Source: an uncultured Dyadobacter sp. (GTDB lineage: Bacteria > Bacteroidota > Bacteroidia > Cytophagales > Spirosomataceae). Taken from it: 7,980 nt of DNA. The notes under the pieces were generated by a model. That model saw nothing but the letters and a program-made list of their open reading frames with translations, had not been told where the DNA came from and did not search any database. Shown here piece by piece: positions 1-6,322 of this stretch (positions are counted from its first letter, which is position 1; the number at the start of each line of letters is the position of its first letter). A program made the translations under genes and the position numbers. The stretch is taken from NCBI GenBank assembly GCA_946481035.1, contig CAMLNK010000148.1, positions 1-7,980 of the forward strand. Reading direction: 5' to 3'.

Positions 1-2018
1 GTGTAAACCGGTGTACCAGGCGTGATAGGATAGAAGCCCATGGACGAGAACACCACAAACGCCGTCATACCGCCGCCGTCTTCATCTCCCGGGATACCGA
101 AAATATTGTCCTTGAACCACACGTCGAGCAGGAAACGCACGCGTTTCTGGGTTTTCCAGGGCGCATCGGTGAAGTTATAGAGGTAAGGAATGTGAAAGCT
201 TGGCTCGTTACCCATCGAATATTGTCCTACCAAACCCGTGGCATCGGGGAATTTCCCCCAGAACTCGTATTTGCTGCGGCCCAGCCCTTCGCGGTAAAGC
301 TGGTCGAGGCTGTTTTCGAACTTCTTTTTGCCGCCCATTAAGCCTACCAGCCCGCTTACATCATGCTGTACCTGCCATTTGTAGGTCCAGCCGTTGTTTT
401 CATCATAAAAATCACGTCCACCCATTCCGCCGTCGAATTTCGGGTCGATGGCAATCCATTTGCCCTGGCTGTCTTTCGGGATGAACATCTGCTTCTCTTC
501 GTTCCAAAGGTTTTTGTAGTTTGTGGCCCTGGCGTTGAACTTCTGAAAGTCAGCATCTTTGCCGAGATCTTTGGCCAGCTGGCCTACTGCCCAGTCGTCG
601 TAGCTGCCGCCGAGCGTAACTGCCACCGCCTGACGTTTTTCAAAGCCATCCACCAGTTTTACAGTTTCTTTTTCACCCGGATTCAATGCAGGAAAGAAGC
701 CTTTGGAATGGTAAATATCGTCGAGCTCGCATTTCGGACCATTCCGCCATGGGAGCATGGTCGCCTGTTCGGCATTCTTTTTCATGCCTTCGTATGCCTT
801 TGCAATGTCAAAATTTTTGAGGCCTTTGCGGTAGCCATCCAGTAGTGTTACCGACGAATGGAAGCCGTTCATGCACGCATGATCACCGAAAAGCACCGGA
901 AAAGTGGGCATCCAGCCGCTTTGCTCATACATATTCACAAACGATTGGAGCATATCCTCTTCCTGCGCCGGATTCAGGATCACGCGGAGCGGGTGATGTG
1001 CCAGGTAAGTATCCCAGGTCCAGTCGTCTACATAAAACGGCCGGTTGCTCGTGTGGATCTTTTTGTCATAGCCGCTGTAATACTGATTGTCCTCGGAAAT
1101 ATTCACCATGCGCTCATAAGTACGGTAGAGCGATGAGTAAAAGCTGCGTTTCTGCGCTTCGGTTCCGCCTTCCACGCGAATCTGGCCTATTGTTTTAGCC
1201 CAAAGCTGCTCGCCAGCTTTTTTCAGGTCTTCAAAACCGGTGCTTTTTACTTCGTTTTCAAAGTTTTTCTTCGCTTGTTCAGCGCTTACGAATGAAATAG
1301 CGTAACGAAACTCGATAACAGAGGCATTATCCGGAAACGCGATATATGCTTTGGCTCTTTTTCCTTTGGCTTCATCGCCGGATACAACCTTATCGTCACT
1401 TAATGACCCCGTTTTGCCAGCTTCGCTGAATGTTCCGTAGAGATAGACGGGGATGTCGTCGTGGTAAATCTCACGGGCGATAATTTCCTTTCCACCAATG
1501 AATTTCCAGCTTCCTTCGCCATTGTTGTACTGATCGAAAAGGATACTTTTGTGGCCGTTTTTCGGGAATTCGAAACGGTAAATACCCGCTTTTTTGCCCG
1601 GGACAAATTCTACTTTTACTTCATCGTCAATCAGATAAGTAGAGTAATAATAAGGCCGGAGCACTTCGAGGTCGTGGTCGTATGCCATTTTGTGCTTCCA
1701 CGCGGCATTGCTTACGGGCTGGATACTTGGGCGCAATGCAAAGGCCTGACCGAGCCTGTGCGATACGATAATGGCAGGAAAGCTCGAAATCTGGTCGTCG
1801 AGATAATCCTGGCGGACGGGAAACATCCGCATCATCTGGTTGGGGAGCTGCACGGTAGGGCGGGTAGGTTCCAGGAGCTGGCCCACATTCCCAACGCGCA
1901 GGTCGACATATTGAAGGTTATCTTTTTCGGGATTTTTTTGTGCGGAACTGGTGAAAGAATGCAAACAAAAAGCAAGTATGAAAGAGGAAGTTGTCAGGTT
2001 TTTAAAAGGTTGGATCAT
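1..2018 (-). CDS. GH92 family exported alpha-mannosidase, 3' end cut by window edge
   Basis: Translating the minus strand from the ATG at 2018-2016 gives 672 codons with no stop or frameshift before the left edge, so about 70-100 residues are missing if the protein has the usual GH92 length of about 750. GH92 enzymes are calcium-dependent inverting exo-alpha-mannosidases that trim mannan and N-glycans. Residues 1-26 look like a cleaved signal peptide ending TSSA|Q; the Cys at 18 lacks a proper lipobox. Visible family motifs are WDTY (335-338), YDENNGW with the expected general-acid Glu540, GNEPSFH (603-609) and GDEDGG (644-649), whose Asp645 and Asp647 match the catalytic base pair. The N-terminal domain lacks the common glycine-rich GGHGHTFPG-type stretch and instead has PTVQLPNQMMRMFP, so it is a divergent GH92 type; I cannot assign its linkage specificity. 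An in-frame TGA three codons upstream fixes the start. It is divergent from the membrane regulator at 2314. No SusC/SusD genes are visible. Confidence 0.93.
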   Translation of the reverse strand, partial: MIQPFKNLTTSSFILAFCLHSFTSSAQKNPEKDNLQYVDLRVGNVGQLLEPTRPTVQLPNQMMRMFPVRQDYLDDQISSFPAIIVSHRLGQAFALRPSIQPVSNAAWKHKMAYDHDLEVLRPYYYSTYLIDDEVKVEFVPGKKAGIYRFEFPKNGHKSILFDQYNNGEGSWKFIGGKEIIAREIYHDDIPVYLYGTFSEAGKTGSLSDDKVVSGDEAKGKRAKAYIAFPDNASVIEFRYAISFVSAEQAKKNFENEVKSTGFEDLKKAGEQLWAKTIGQIRVEGGTEAQKRSFYSSLYRTYERMVNISEDNQYYSGYDKKIHTSNRPFYVDDWTWDTYLAHHPLRVILNPAQEEDMLQSFVNMYEQSGWMPTFPVLFGDHACMNGFHSSVTLLDGYRKGLKNFDIAKAYEGMKKNAEQATMLPWRNGPKCELDDIYHSKGFFPALNPGEKETVKLVDGFEKRQAVAVTLGGSYDDWAVGQLAKDLGKDADFQKFNARATNYKNLWNEEKQMFIPKDSQGKWIAIDPKFDGGMGGRDFYDENNGWTYKWQVQHDVSGLVGLMGGKKKFENSLDQLYREGLGRSKYEFWGKFPDATGLVGQYSMGNEPSFHIPYLYNFTDAPWKTQKRVRFLLDVWFKDNIFGIPGDEDGGGMTAFVVFSSMGFYPITPGTPVY

Positions 2019-2313
2019 GCTTAATCAAATTTTAATTACGGTTTCGGCGCTTATATTTTGGTTGATTACGGTTTTAAAAAGTATAGATAGCAGTTTGAAC
2101 CGGGCTTTCCTGAAAAAACGGGTCTGTGTTTGGCGGGTTATTAAAAACCCTGGTTATTGTTTAACTTTAAATTGATATCGTGCAAGTGTAGTTTGGGAAA
2201 CGAACACGAATTAAACGCACGTTACTTAAGAAAAGCTTAACAATCGATTAACAGAACCCTTAAATGCATTACCTGGAGAAAACTTTTCATGGTTTTCTTT
2301 CCAACCCGCTCTT
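2019..2313. other. Divergent intergenic region between mannosidase and membrane regulator
   Basis: This 295-bp AT-rich stretch must hold the promoters of both divergent genes. I found no perfect TAnnTTTG element with a correctly spaced TTTG on either strand. The nearest matches are TACTTTTT on the minus strand (2083-2076) and TAACTTTA or TAGTTTGG on the plus strand (2162-2169, 2189-2196), all too weak to call. Repeats seen are ATTACGGTTT twice (separate entry), GGTTATT twice at 2136-2142 and 2152-2158, and a small dyad TTAAG-N5-CTTAA at 2226-2240. No small gene with a convincing coding pattern is present. Confidence 0.7.
2035..2074. repeat. Pair of 10-bp direct repeats ATTACGGTTT, 30-bp period
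   Basis: ATTACGGTTT occurs at 2035-2044 and again at 2065-2074, exactly 30 bp apart start to start, which is close to three helical turns. Both copies lie within 60 bp upstream of the mannosidase start codon, where the coding strand reads AAACCGTAAT. SARP-family regulators typically bind direct rather than inverted repeats, and a SARP-type regulator is the divergent neighbour, so a binding site is plausible. That function is inference; the repeat itself is exact. Confidence 0.5.
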
Positions 2314-4890
2314 ATGAAATTCAGGTCTATTCTCTTTTGTATTTGGTCAATTGTATTGTCGGTCATCGTTTTCGAGGTGCGGGGCCAGTCGTACGGGCTT
2401 GGTTTCGAGAGCTTTGAAGCGGTGCAGGACAAGCGCACCGGCCTCGACCTGAGCCCGGAAGGCCCGATTTGCCTGGAAGACGACTTTGAACTCTCTTTCG
2501 ACCTGTCTTTTCTGAGAAATAAAAAGACCTATTTCGGCTACATCGTCCGCGTTATCGGCGACGATCAGCAGAATATCGACCTGATCTACGACAACAGCTC
2601 CGTGAATCAGGACCATTTCAAGCTCATAATCGGCGAACAGTTTTCGCCCACGGCGTTCGACTTTCAGGGCGACGACCTCTTCGGCAAATGGAACCGTATT
2701 ACCCTCCGTTTTCAGAAGAAAAAACAGCTGATCACTGTCGTGTATGGTACCCGCAGCTTTTCGCAGCCCGTCAAATATGTGACGAAGGGTTGCTATAAGG
2801 TGCTCTTTGGGGCGAACCAGTACAAGGAATTCCGTACGACCGACGTCCCGCCGATGAAGATCCGGAATGTGGAAATACACGAAGATGGGCGTGTAGCTTA
2901 TCACTGGCCGTTGAATGAAACAGACGGCGTGAGCGCTACCGAGGAAGTGCGGCAGAAAACGGCCGTGGCCGCGAACCCGATCTGGATCAAAAAGCTGCAT
3001 TATGAATGGAAGTTGCTGCAAACCGTTACGCTGAAAGGTTACGTGCGCGTCGGGTTTGATGAGAAAAGCAGCAATGTATTTGTGGTGGGACAGGACTCGC
3101 TTGTTCGGTTCAGTCTGGCCGGGAACCGGGTGGTAACCATGCCTTACCGGAGCGGCAAGCAGCCTGTTTACGTCGATAACCAGGTCTTGTTTGATGCTGG
3201 CAGGAACCGTTTGTATAATATCTTCCTGAACGAAAAGCAGGTTACGTCCTTTGATACACTGACCCGCAGCTGGGACAAAAGCGATATTCCGGCCCAGGCC
3301 AAAACGTATTACCTGCACGCCAACAAGTTCCTTTCTCCCGCCGATTCTTCTATTTATATGTTGGGTGGCTACGGGCATCTGGCTTATAAGAAGGAAGTGC
3401 AGCGTTATCATCTGCCTTCCGGGACCTGGCAGCAAATCGCATTGAACGACTCTGTCTTCACGCCCCGCTACCTGGCCGCGTTGGGTGCCTCACGCGGGGG
3501 CGCGTACGTGATAGGCGGGTATGGAAGTTCTACCGGCCAGCAAATGCTCAACCCGCGCAACTGGTACGACCTGCTGTATTTTGACCGTGTGCAACGGAAA
3601 TTCAGGAAGATCTACGAACTGAAAGTGCCGAAAGAGGATTTTGTTTTTGGTAACTCAATGATTATCAATGAAGAGGATAGCTCCTACTATGCATTGATAT
3701 TTCCCAAACACCAGTTCAGTTCCGAATTGCAGCTGATCAAAGGCTCGCTCAACCGACCGGAATTCAGGCTGGTAGGTTCGAAAGTTCCCTATCAATTTAT
3801 CGACATTGAATCCTTCGCTGACCTGTTTTATGATAAGGCAAACGGCCGCTTTGTGGCGGTAACACTCTACCGCGACGCCAATTTGCAGACCAAAGTCGCT
3901 ATTTATTCACTTTATGCCCCGCCGCTTGAAACCGTGGCGCCGCAAATGGCTTCGACGGGAAATTCGGCCGGGCGTAGTTTGTGGATAATCGGTGCGCTGT
4001 TCGGGGCAGCATTGCTCGTGTATTGGCTGTATCGCTACATGCCGGGGCAATTGGGCAAGCAGAAGGCCACAAAAACGCCGGTCATTGTGCCGGTGCAGGA
4101 ATTGGAGCAAGTGTCGGAAGCCGCGCAACCGGCGGTTGATAATGAAATCGTTGAAAAGGCGGTGCCTTACAAAAGCTGCATTCTGCTATTCGGAAATTTG
4201 CAGTTGTATGACGAAGAAGGTAATGAGATTACGAAGCAGTTCAGCCCGTTGGTGAAGGAGCTGTTTCTGGTCATTTTGCTTTATTCTATCCGCTGGGATG
4301 GGATCAGTTCCGAGAAATTGAAGGAACTCTTGTGGTTCGACAAACCCTCGGAAAGTGCGCGGAACAACCGGTCGGTAAACATCGCGAAGCTGAAAGCGAT
4401 TCTCGACAAGATGAAACACTGCCAGGTATCTAAGGAGACCGGTTACTGGAAGATCAAGATCGACTTCGAGAAGATCGAGGTCGATTATATGCATTACCTC
4501 ACCCTGTTGGGGAACCGTAAGCTGCTCAGCAAGCAGAGTATTATTGAGCTGGCCAGCATTACAAAACGGGGTAATTTCCTGTCGAACGTGGAATATGAAT
4601 GGCTGGATAGCTTCAAATCTGAAATCTCGAACGAAATCGTCGATGCGTACCTGCGTTACGCGGCATCCGTGAAAATCGCAGACGATCCGGAATTCCTCGT
4701 GAAGCTCGCTAATTATGTGTTCTATTTCGATCCTGTGAATGAAGAGGCGATGATCCTCAAATGCAAGGCCCTCGCGCACCTGGGCAAACATTCACTGGCG
4801 AAAACGACCTTCGAAAACTTTGCACGGGAGTATAACCGCATTTATGGAGAAGATTTCAGGAAAGACATGCCGGAAGTGCTGCATTCCTGA
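2314..4890 (+). CDS. Membrane-spanning SARP-type transcription regulator with Kelch/LamG-like sensor
   Basis: The 858-residue protein appears to be a one-component signal-transducing regulator. Residues 1-24 form a signal peptide (cleavage near VRG|QS). Residues about 45-205 look like a LamG/ConA-type jelly roll, ending with the typical VAYHWPLNETDG. Residues about 235-535 resemble a beta-propeller with Kelch features: paired Gly in YMLGGYG (348-354) and YVIGGYG (398-404), each followed by Tyr and Trp or Phe positions. One hydrophobic helix at 555-574, followed by basic residues, puts the C-terminus in the cytoplasm. Residues about 620-715 fit an OmpR/SARP winged helix, with the recognition helix near 681-697. 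Residues about 718-848 match the BTAD/TPR-like activator domain, including DPVNEEAMILKCKALAHLG. The gene is divergent from the GH92 mannosidase and followed by a Crp-type regulator 25 nt later, probably cotranscribed. Ligand and targets are unknown; control of the mannosidase is inferred from position only. Confidence 0.85.
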   Translation: MKFRSILFCIWSIVLSVIVFEVRGQSYGLGFESFEAVQDKRTGLDLSPEGPICLEDDFELSFDLSFLRNKKTYFGYIVRVIGDDQQNIDLIYDNSSVNQDHFKLIIGEQFSPTAFDFQGDDLFGKWNRITLRFQKKKQLITVVYGTRSFSQPVKYVTKGCYKVLFGANQYKEFRTTDVPPMKIRNVEIHEDGRVAYHWPLNETDGVSATEEVRQKTAVAANPIWIKKLHYEWKLLQTVTLKGYVRVGFDEKSSNVFVVGQDSLVRFSLAGNRVVTMPYRSGKQPVYVDNQVLFDAGRNRLYNIFLNEKQVTSFDTLTRSWDKSDIPAQAKTYYLHANKFLSPADSSIYMLGGYGHLAYKKEVQRYHLPSGTWQQIALNDSVFTPRYLAALGASRGGAYVIGGYGSSTGQQMLNPRNWYDLLYFDRVQRKFRKIYELKVPKEDFVFGNSMIINEEDSSYYALIFPKHQFSSELQLIKGSLNRPEFRLVGSKVPYQFIDIESFADLFYDKANGRFVAVTLYRDANLQTKVAIYSLYAPPLETVAPQMASTGNSAGRSLWIIGALFGAALLVYWLYRYMPGQLGKQKATKTPVIVPVQELEQVSEAAQPAVDNEIVEKAVPYKSCILLFGNLQLYDEEGNEITKQFSPLVKELFLVILLYSIRWDGISSEKLKELLWFDKPSESARNNRSVNIAKLKAILDKMKHCQVSKETGYWKIKIDFEKIEVDYMHYLTLLGNRKLLSKQSIIELASITKRGNFLSNVEYEWLDSFKSEISNEIVDAYLRYAASVKIADDPEFLVKLANYVFYFDPVNEEAMILKCKALAHLGKHSLAKTTFENFAREYNRIYGEDFRKDMPEVLHS

Positions 4891-4915
4891 TTAGGACAAA
4901 TAGCTGCATACAATT

Positions 4916-5500
4916 ATGAAAGAGCCTCTGCTGAATCTTTGTCGCGATATCGCCGGGATGTCCGTCGGCGAGTTGACAGTTCTTGAAGGTTATTTAAAGA
5001 CAGTCAAATTGAAGCGCAAGCAATTTCTGATCAGGGAAGGGGCGCAATACGACTTCATCGGTTTTGTGAACAAGGGTGCTATCCGCCATTTCACCTGGCG
5101 CGACGGGGTGGAGAAGACCTGTAACGTCAATATTGAAAACCAGTTCTTTACAGATTTTGACAGCTTCTACCGCGGAACCCCGACCACGAACAATTCAGTG
5201 GCGCTGGAAGATTCCGTCGTTCTCATTCTTACGAAAGCCGATCGGGAAATTGTCCTGGCGGAATGCCCCGCGTTCGAGCGCTTTTCGCGTATGATCGGTG
5301 AACAGGCCGTGCAGCAGGCAGCCGAGCGTGCATCACGCCTTACCTGGGACCGACCGGAAGACCGTTACCTGCATTTGCTGGAACATGAGCCGGATCTGGC
5401 GAGGCGCGTTCCATTGAAGTACCTGGCAAATATGCTAGGCGTCAGTGCGGAAAGTTTGAGCCGTATACGAAAACGGTTGGCAAGTTCTGTGTTTTCTTGA
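4916..5500 (+). CDS. Crp/Fnr family transcriptional regulator
   Basis: This 194-residue cytoplasmic regulator has a cyclic-nucleotide-binding-like beta-roll at about residues 20-115, a dimerisation helix at about 118-142, and a winged helix-turn-helix at about 150-190. The stretch RYLHLLEHEPDLARRVPLKY followed by LANMLGVSAESLSRIRKRL is typical of Bacteroidota Crp-like proteins. The recognition helix carries Glu179, Ser182 and Arg183, the E-x-x-S-R pattern that in FNR reads TTGA half-sites. The sensor domain lacks the usual cAMP phosphate-binding motif, and its three Cys residues (9, 69, 117) do not form an FNR-type iron-sulphur cluster motif, so the effector, if any, is unknown. It begins 25 nt after the membrane regulator and is probably in one transcript with it. 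A perfect 16-bp palindrome with TTGAC half-sites overlaps its stop codon. Confidence 0.9.
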   Translation: MKEPLLNLCRDIAGMSVGELTVLEGYLKTVKLKRKQFLIREGAQYDFIGFVNKGAIRHFTWRDGVEKTCNVNIENQFFTDFDSFYRGTPTTNNSVALEDSVVLILTKADREIVLAECPAFERFSRMIGEQAVQQAAERASRLTWDRPEDRYLHLLEHEPDLARRVPLKYLANMLGVSAESLSRIRKRLASSVFS

Positions 5501-5511
5501 CGATCGTCAAG
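5496..5511. promoter_or_regulatory. 16-bp perfect palindrome, candidate Crp/Fnr-type operator
   Basis: CTTGACGATCGTCAAG is its own reverse complement over all 16 bases. The core TTGAC-N4-GTCAA has the layout of an FNR-type box (TTGAT-N4-ATCAA). It overlaps the TGA stop (5498-5500) of the Crp/Fnr gene and ends three bases before the TTTG of the next promoter. If the transcription start is about seven bases after the centre of the -7 element, the palindrome is centred near -41, the usual class II activator position. It has no loop and no T-run, so it is not a terminator. The palindrome is seen; the protein that binds it is inferred. Confidence 0.6.
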
Positions 5512-5513
5512 TA

Positions 5514-5541
5514 TTTGCCGCCGCCGCCGGAGATACCTTTG
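5514..5541 (+). promoter_or_regulatory. Bacteroidota-type promoter (TTTG / TACCTTTG) for the membrane protein gene
   Basis: TACCTTTG at 5534-5541 is a perfect match to the Bacteroidota -7 consensus TAnnTTTG, and TTTG at 5514-5517 serves as the -33 element. The spacer is 16 bp, shorter than the roughly 17-23 bp reported for this class, which suggests a weak promoter that needs an activator; a palindromic site sits directly upstream. Most of the spacer is a CCG run. Transcription would start near 5545, leaving a leader of about 50 nt before the ATG at 5598. Confidence 0.55.
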
Positions 5542-5597
5542 TATCATCGCAGGGAGATTCTGCGGTGTTTACAACTAACTAGTATTCAGCCATTCCA

Positions 5598-6239
5598 ATG
5601 AAAAATGAAATGACACTTCCGGTGGAGGGCCAGGTAATCCCCGACCACCAAACCTCATTGCTGTTAAAAGCATGGAGCCGTAACCACATTTATGCCAATG
5701 CCCTGGGATTGGCCGTTTTGCACCCGTTTCTGGCGCATTACTTTACGGGCCCGCACGACAAGGCGCTGACGGTCCCACAACTGGTTATGCACAATGTCTC
5801 CATTGTGACTTTCATAGTGTTACTGGTTGTATTTCAAAACCGTGCGCTTCAATCTCGCTTTTCCCTGGGCACTTTTAGGGGGCTCGGTTACTTTCTACTT
5901 TTTGTACCTGCCGCTTTCTGGCTGGGCTATTACACCTTGTATATTCCGTTCGATATCATTTTTATGTACACCGCGATCGGTGTGGTCAACGCGAGTCTGA
6001 TTGGCCGGTTACTACCCAAACCCGCACAGTGGGTCTGGAAATGCGTGTTGTCATTTTTGCTGGCGGGGATTGCCGGCGCAGCTTGCGGTATCGCAGCATA
6101 CTTCGCGGGGCTGAAAGATGCGGGCGGAATGGTAAAAGATTATGGTATGTGGTCGTTGATCAGCATCACCGCCGCCCTTACCTACACATCACTGACCAGG
6201 CGTTTTTTGCAGCACCAGCTCACACAAAACCATAACTGA
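5598..6239 (+). CDS. Integral membrane protein of unknown function (about six helices)
   Basis: I do not recognise this 213-residue protein. After a polar N-terminus of about 30 residues it shows roughly six hydrophobic segments: near 34-49, 66-83, 93-115, 116-138, 146-171 and 183-198. There is a basic, His- and Gln-rich C-terminal tail. Aromatic and Gly residues are common in the third and fifth segments (GLGYFLLFVPAAFWLGYY; a Gly/Ala-rich stretch GIAGAACGIAAYFAG), consistent with a tightly packed bundle, but I see no transporter signature, redox Cys pair, haem ligand pattern or catalytic motif. Its own promoter and a candidate Crp/Fnr operator lie upstream, so the preceding regulator may control it. 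It converges on the S74 protein gene. The first ATG is used here; a second in-frame ATG four codons later would change little. No ribosome-binding site is evident. Confidence 0.75.
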   Translation: MKNEMTLPVEGQVIPDHQTSLLLKAWSRNHIYANALGLAVLHPFLAHYFTGPHDKALTVPQLVMHNVSIVTFIVLLVVFQNRALQSRFSLGTFRGLGYFLLFVPAAFWLGYYTLYIPFDIIFMYTAIGVVNASLIGRLLPKPAQWVWKCVLSFLLAGIAGAACGIAAYFAGLKDAGGMVKDYGMWSLISITAALTYTSLTRRFLQHQLTQNHN

Positions 6240-6240
6240 G

Positions 6241-6289
6241 GTATTGTTCAAAAACAAAACAGAGACCACCGAATCGGCGGCCTCTGTTT
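6241..6289 (-). terminator. Hairpin terminator between convergent genes, favouring the minus strand
   Basis: Arms at 6257-6270 and 6276-6289 form a 14-bp stem with a five-base loop. Read on the minus strand, the two non-Watson-Crick positions are G-U wobbles and the stem is followed by TTTTGTTTTTG (6258-6248), the form of an intrinsic terminator. Read on the plus strand, the same two positions become A-C mismatches and only TTTG follows. It lies 33 nt past the stop codon of the minus-strand S74 protein gene and 17 nt past that of the plus-strand membrane protein, so it may act weakly in both directions. Confidence 0.8.
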
Positions 6290-6322
6290 GAATCACCCTT
6301 AACCCTCATAAAAAATGTAGTC

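Noticed and set aside
363..845. Open frames on the plus strand inside the mannosidase (also 845-1198, 858-1136 and 1461-2024)
   Set aside because: The minus strand over this region encodes a continuous GH92 protein with catalytic motifs. The plus-strand translations show no family features.
2135..2150. GGGTT/AACCC inverted repeat as a terminator or operator
   Set aside because: Five-base arms around a six-base AT loop in an AT-rich region are expected by chance, and no gene ends nearby on either strand.
1951..2175. 74-codon plus-strand frame spanning the mannosidase start and the divergent gap
   Set aside because: Its first third overlaps the mannosidase signal-peptide region and the rest is AT-rich intergenic DNA; the hydrophobic stretch is short, and no promoter or ribosome-binding site supports it.
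2347..3435. Long open frame of 362 codons on the minus strand, antisense to the membrane regulator
   Set aside because: The plus-strand frame has clear domain structure, a signal peptide and a membrane helix. The antisense translation is rich in His, Arg and Val with no recognisable domain, and is the usual shadow of a GC-rich codon pattern.
4186..4791. 201-codon minus-strand frame under the SARP/BTAD region
   Set aside because: It is antisense to a well-recognised BTAD-type domain and has no motif of its own.
2314..4890. Galactose oxidase or other Kelch enzyme
   Set aside because: The propeller part carries no visible copper-ligand Tyr/His/Cys set, and the cytoplasmic winged helix plus BTAD domain points to regulation rather than catalysis.
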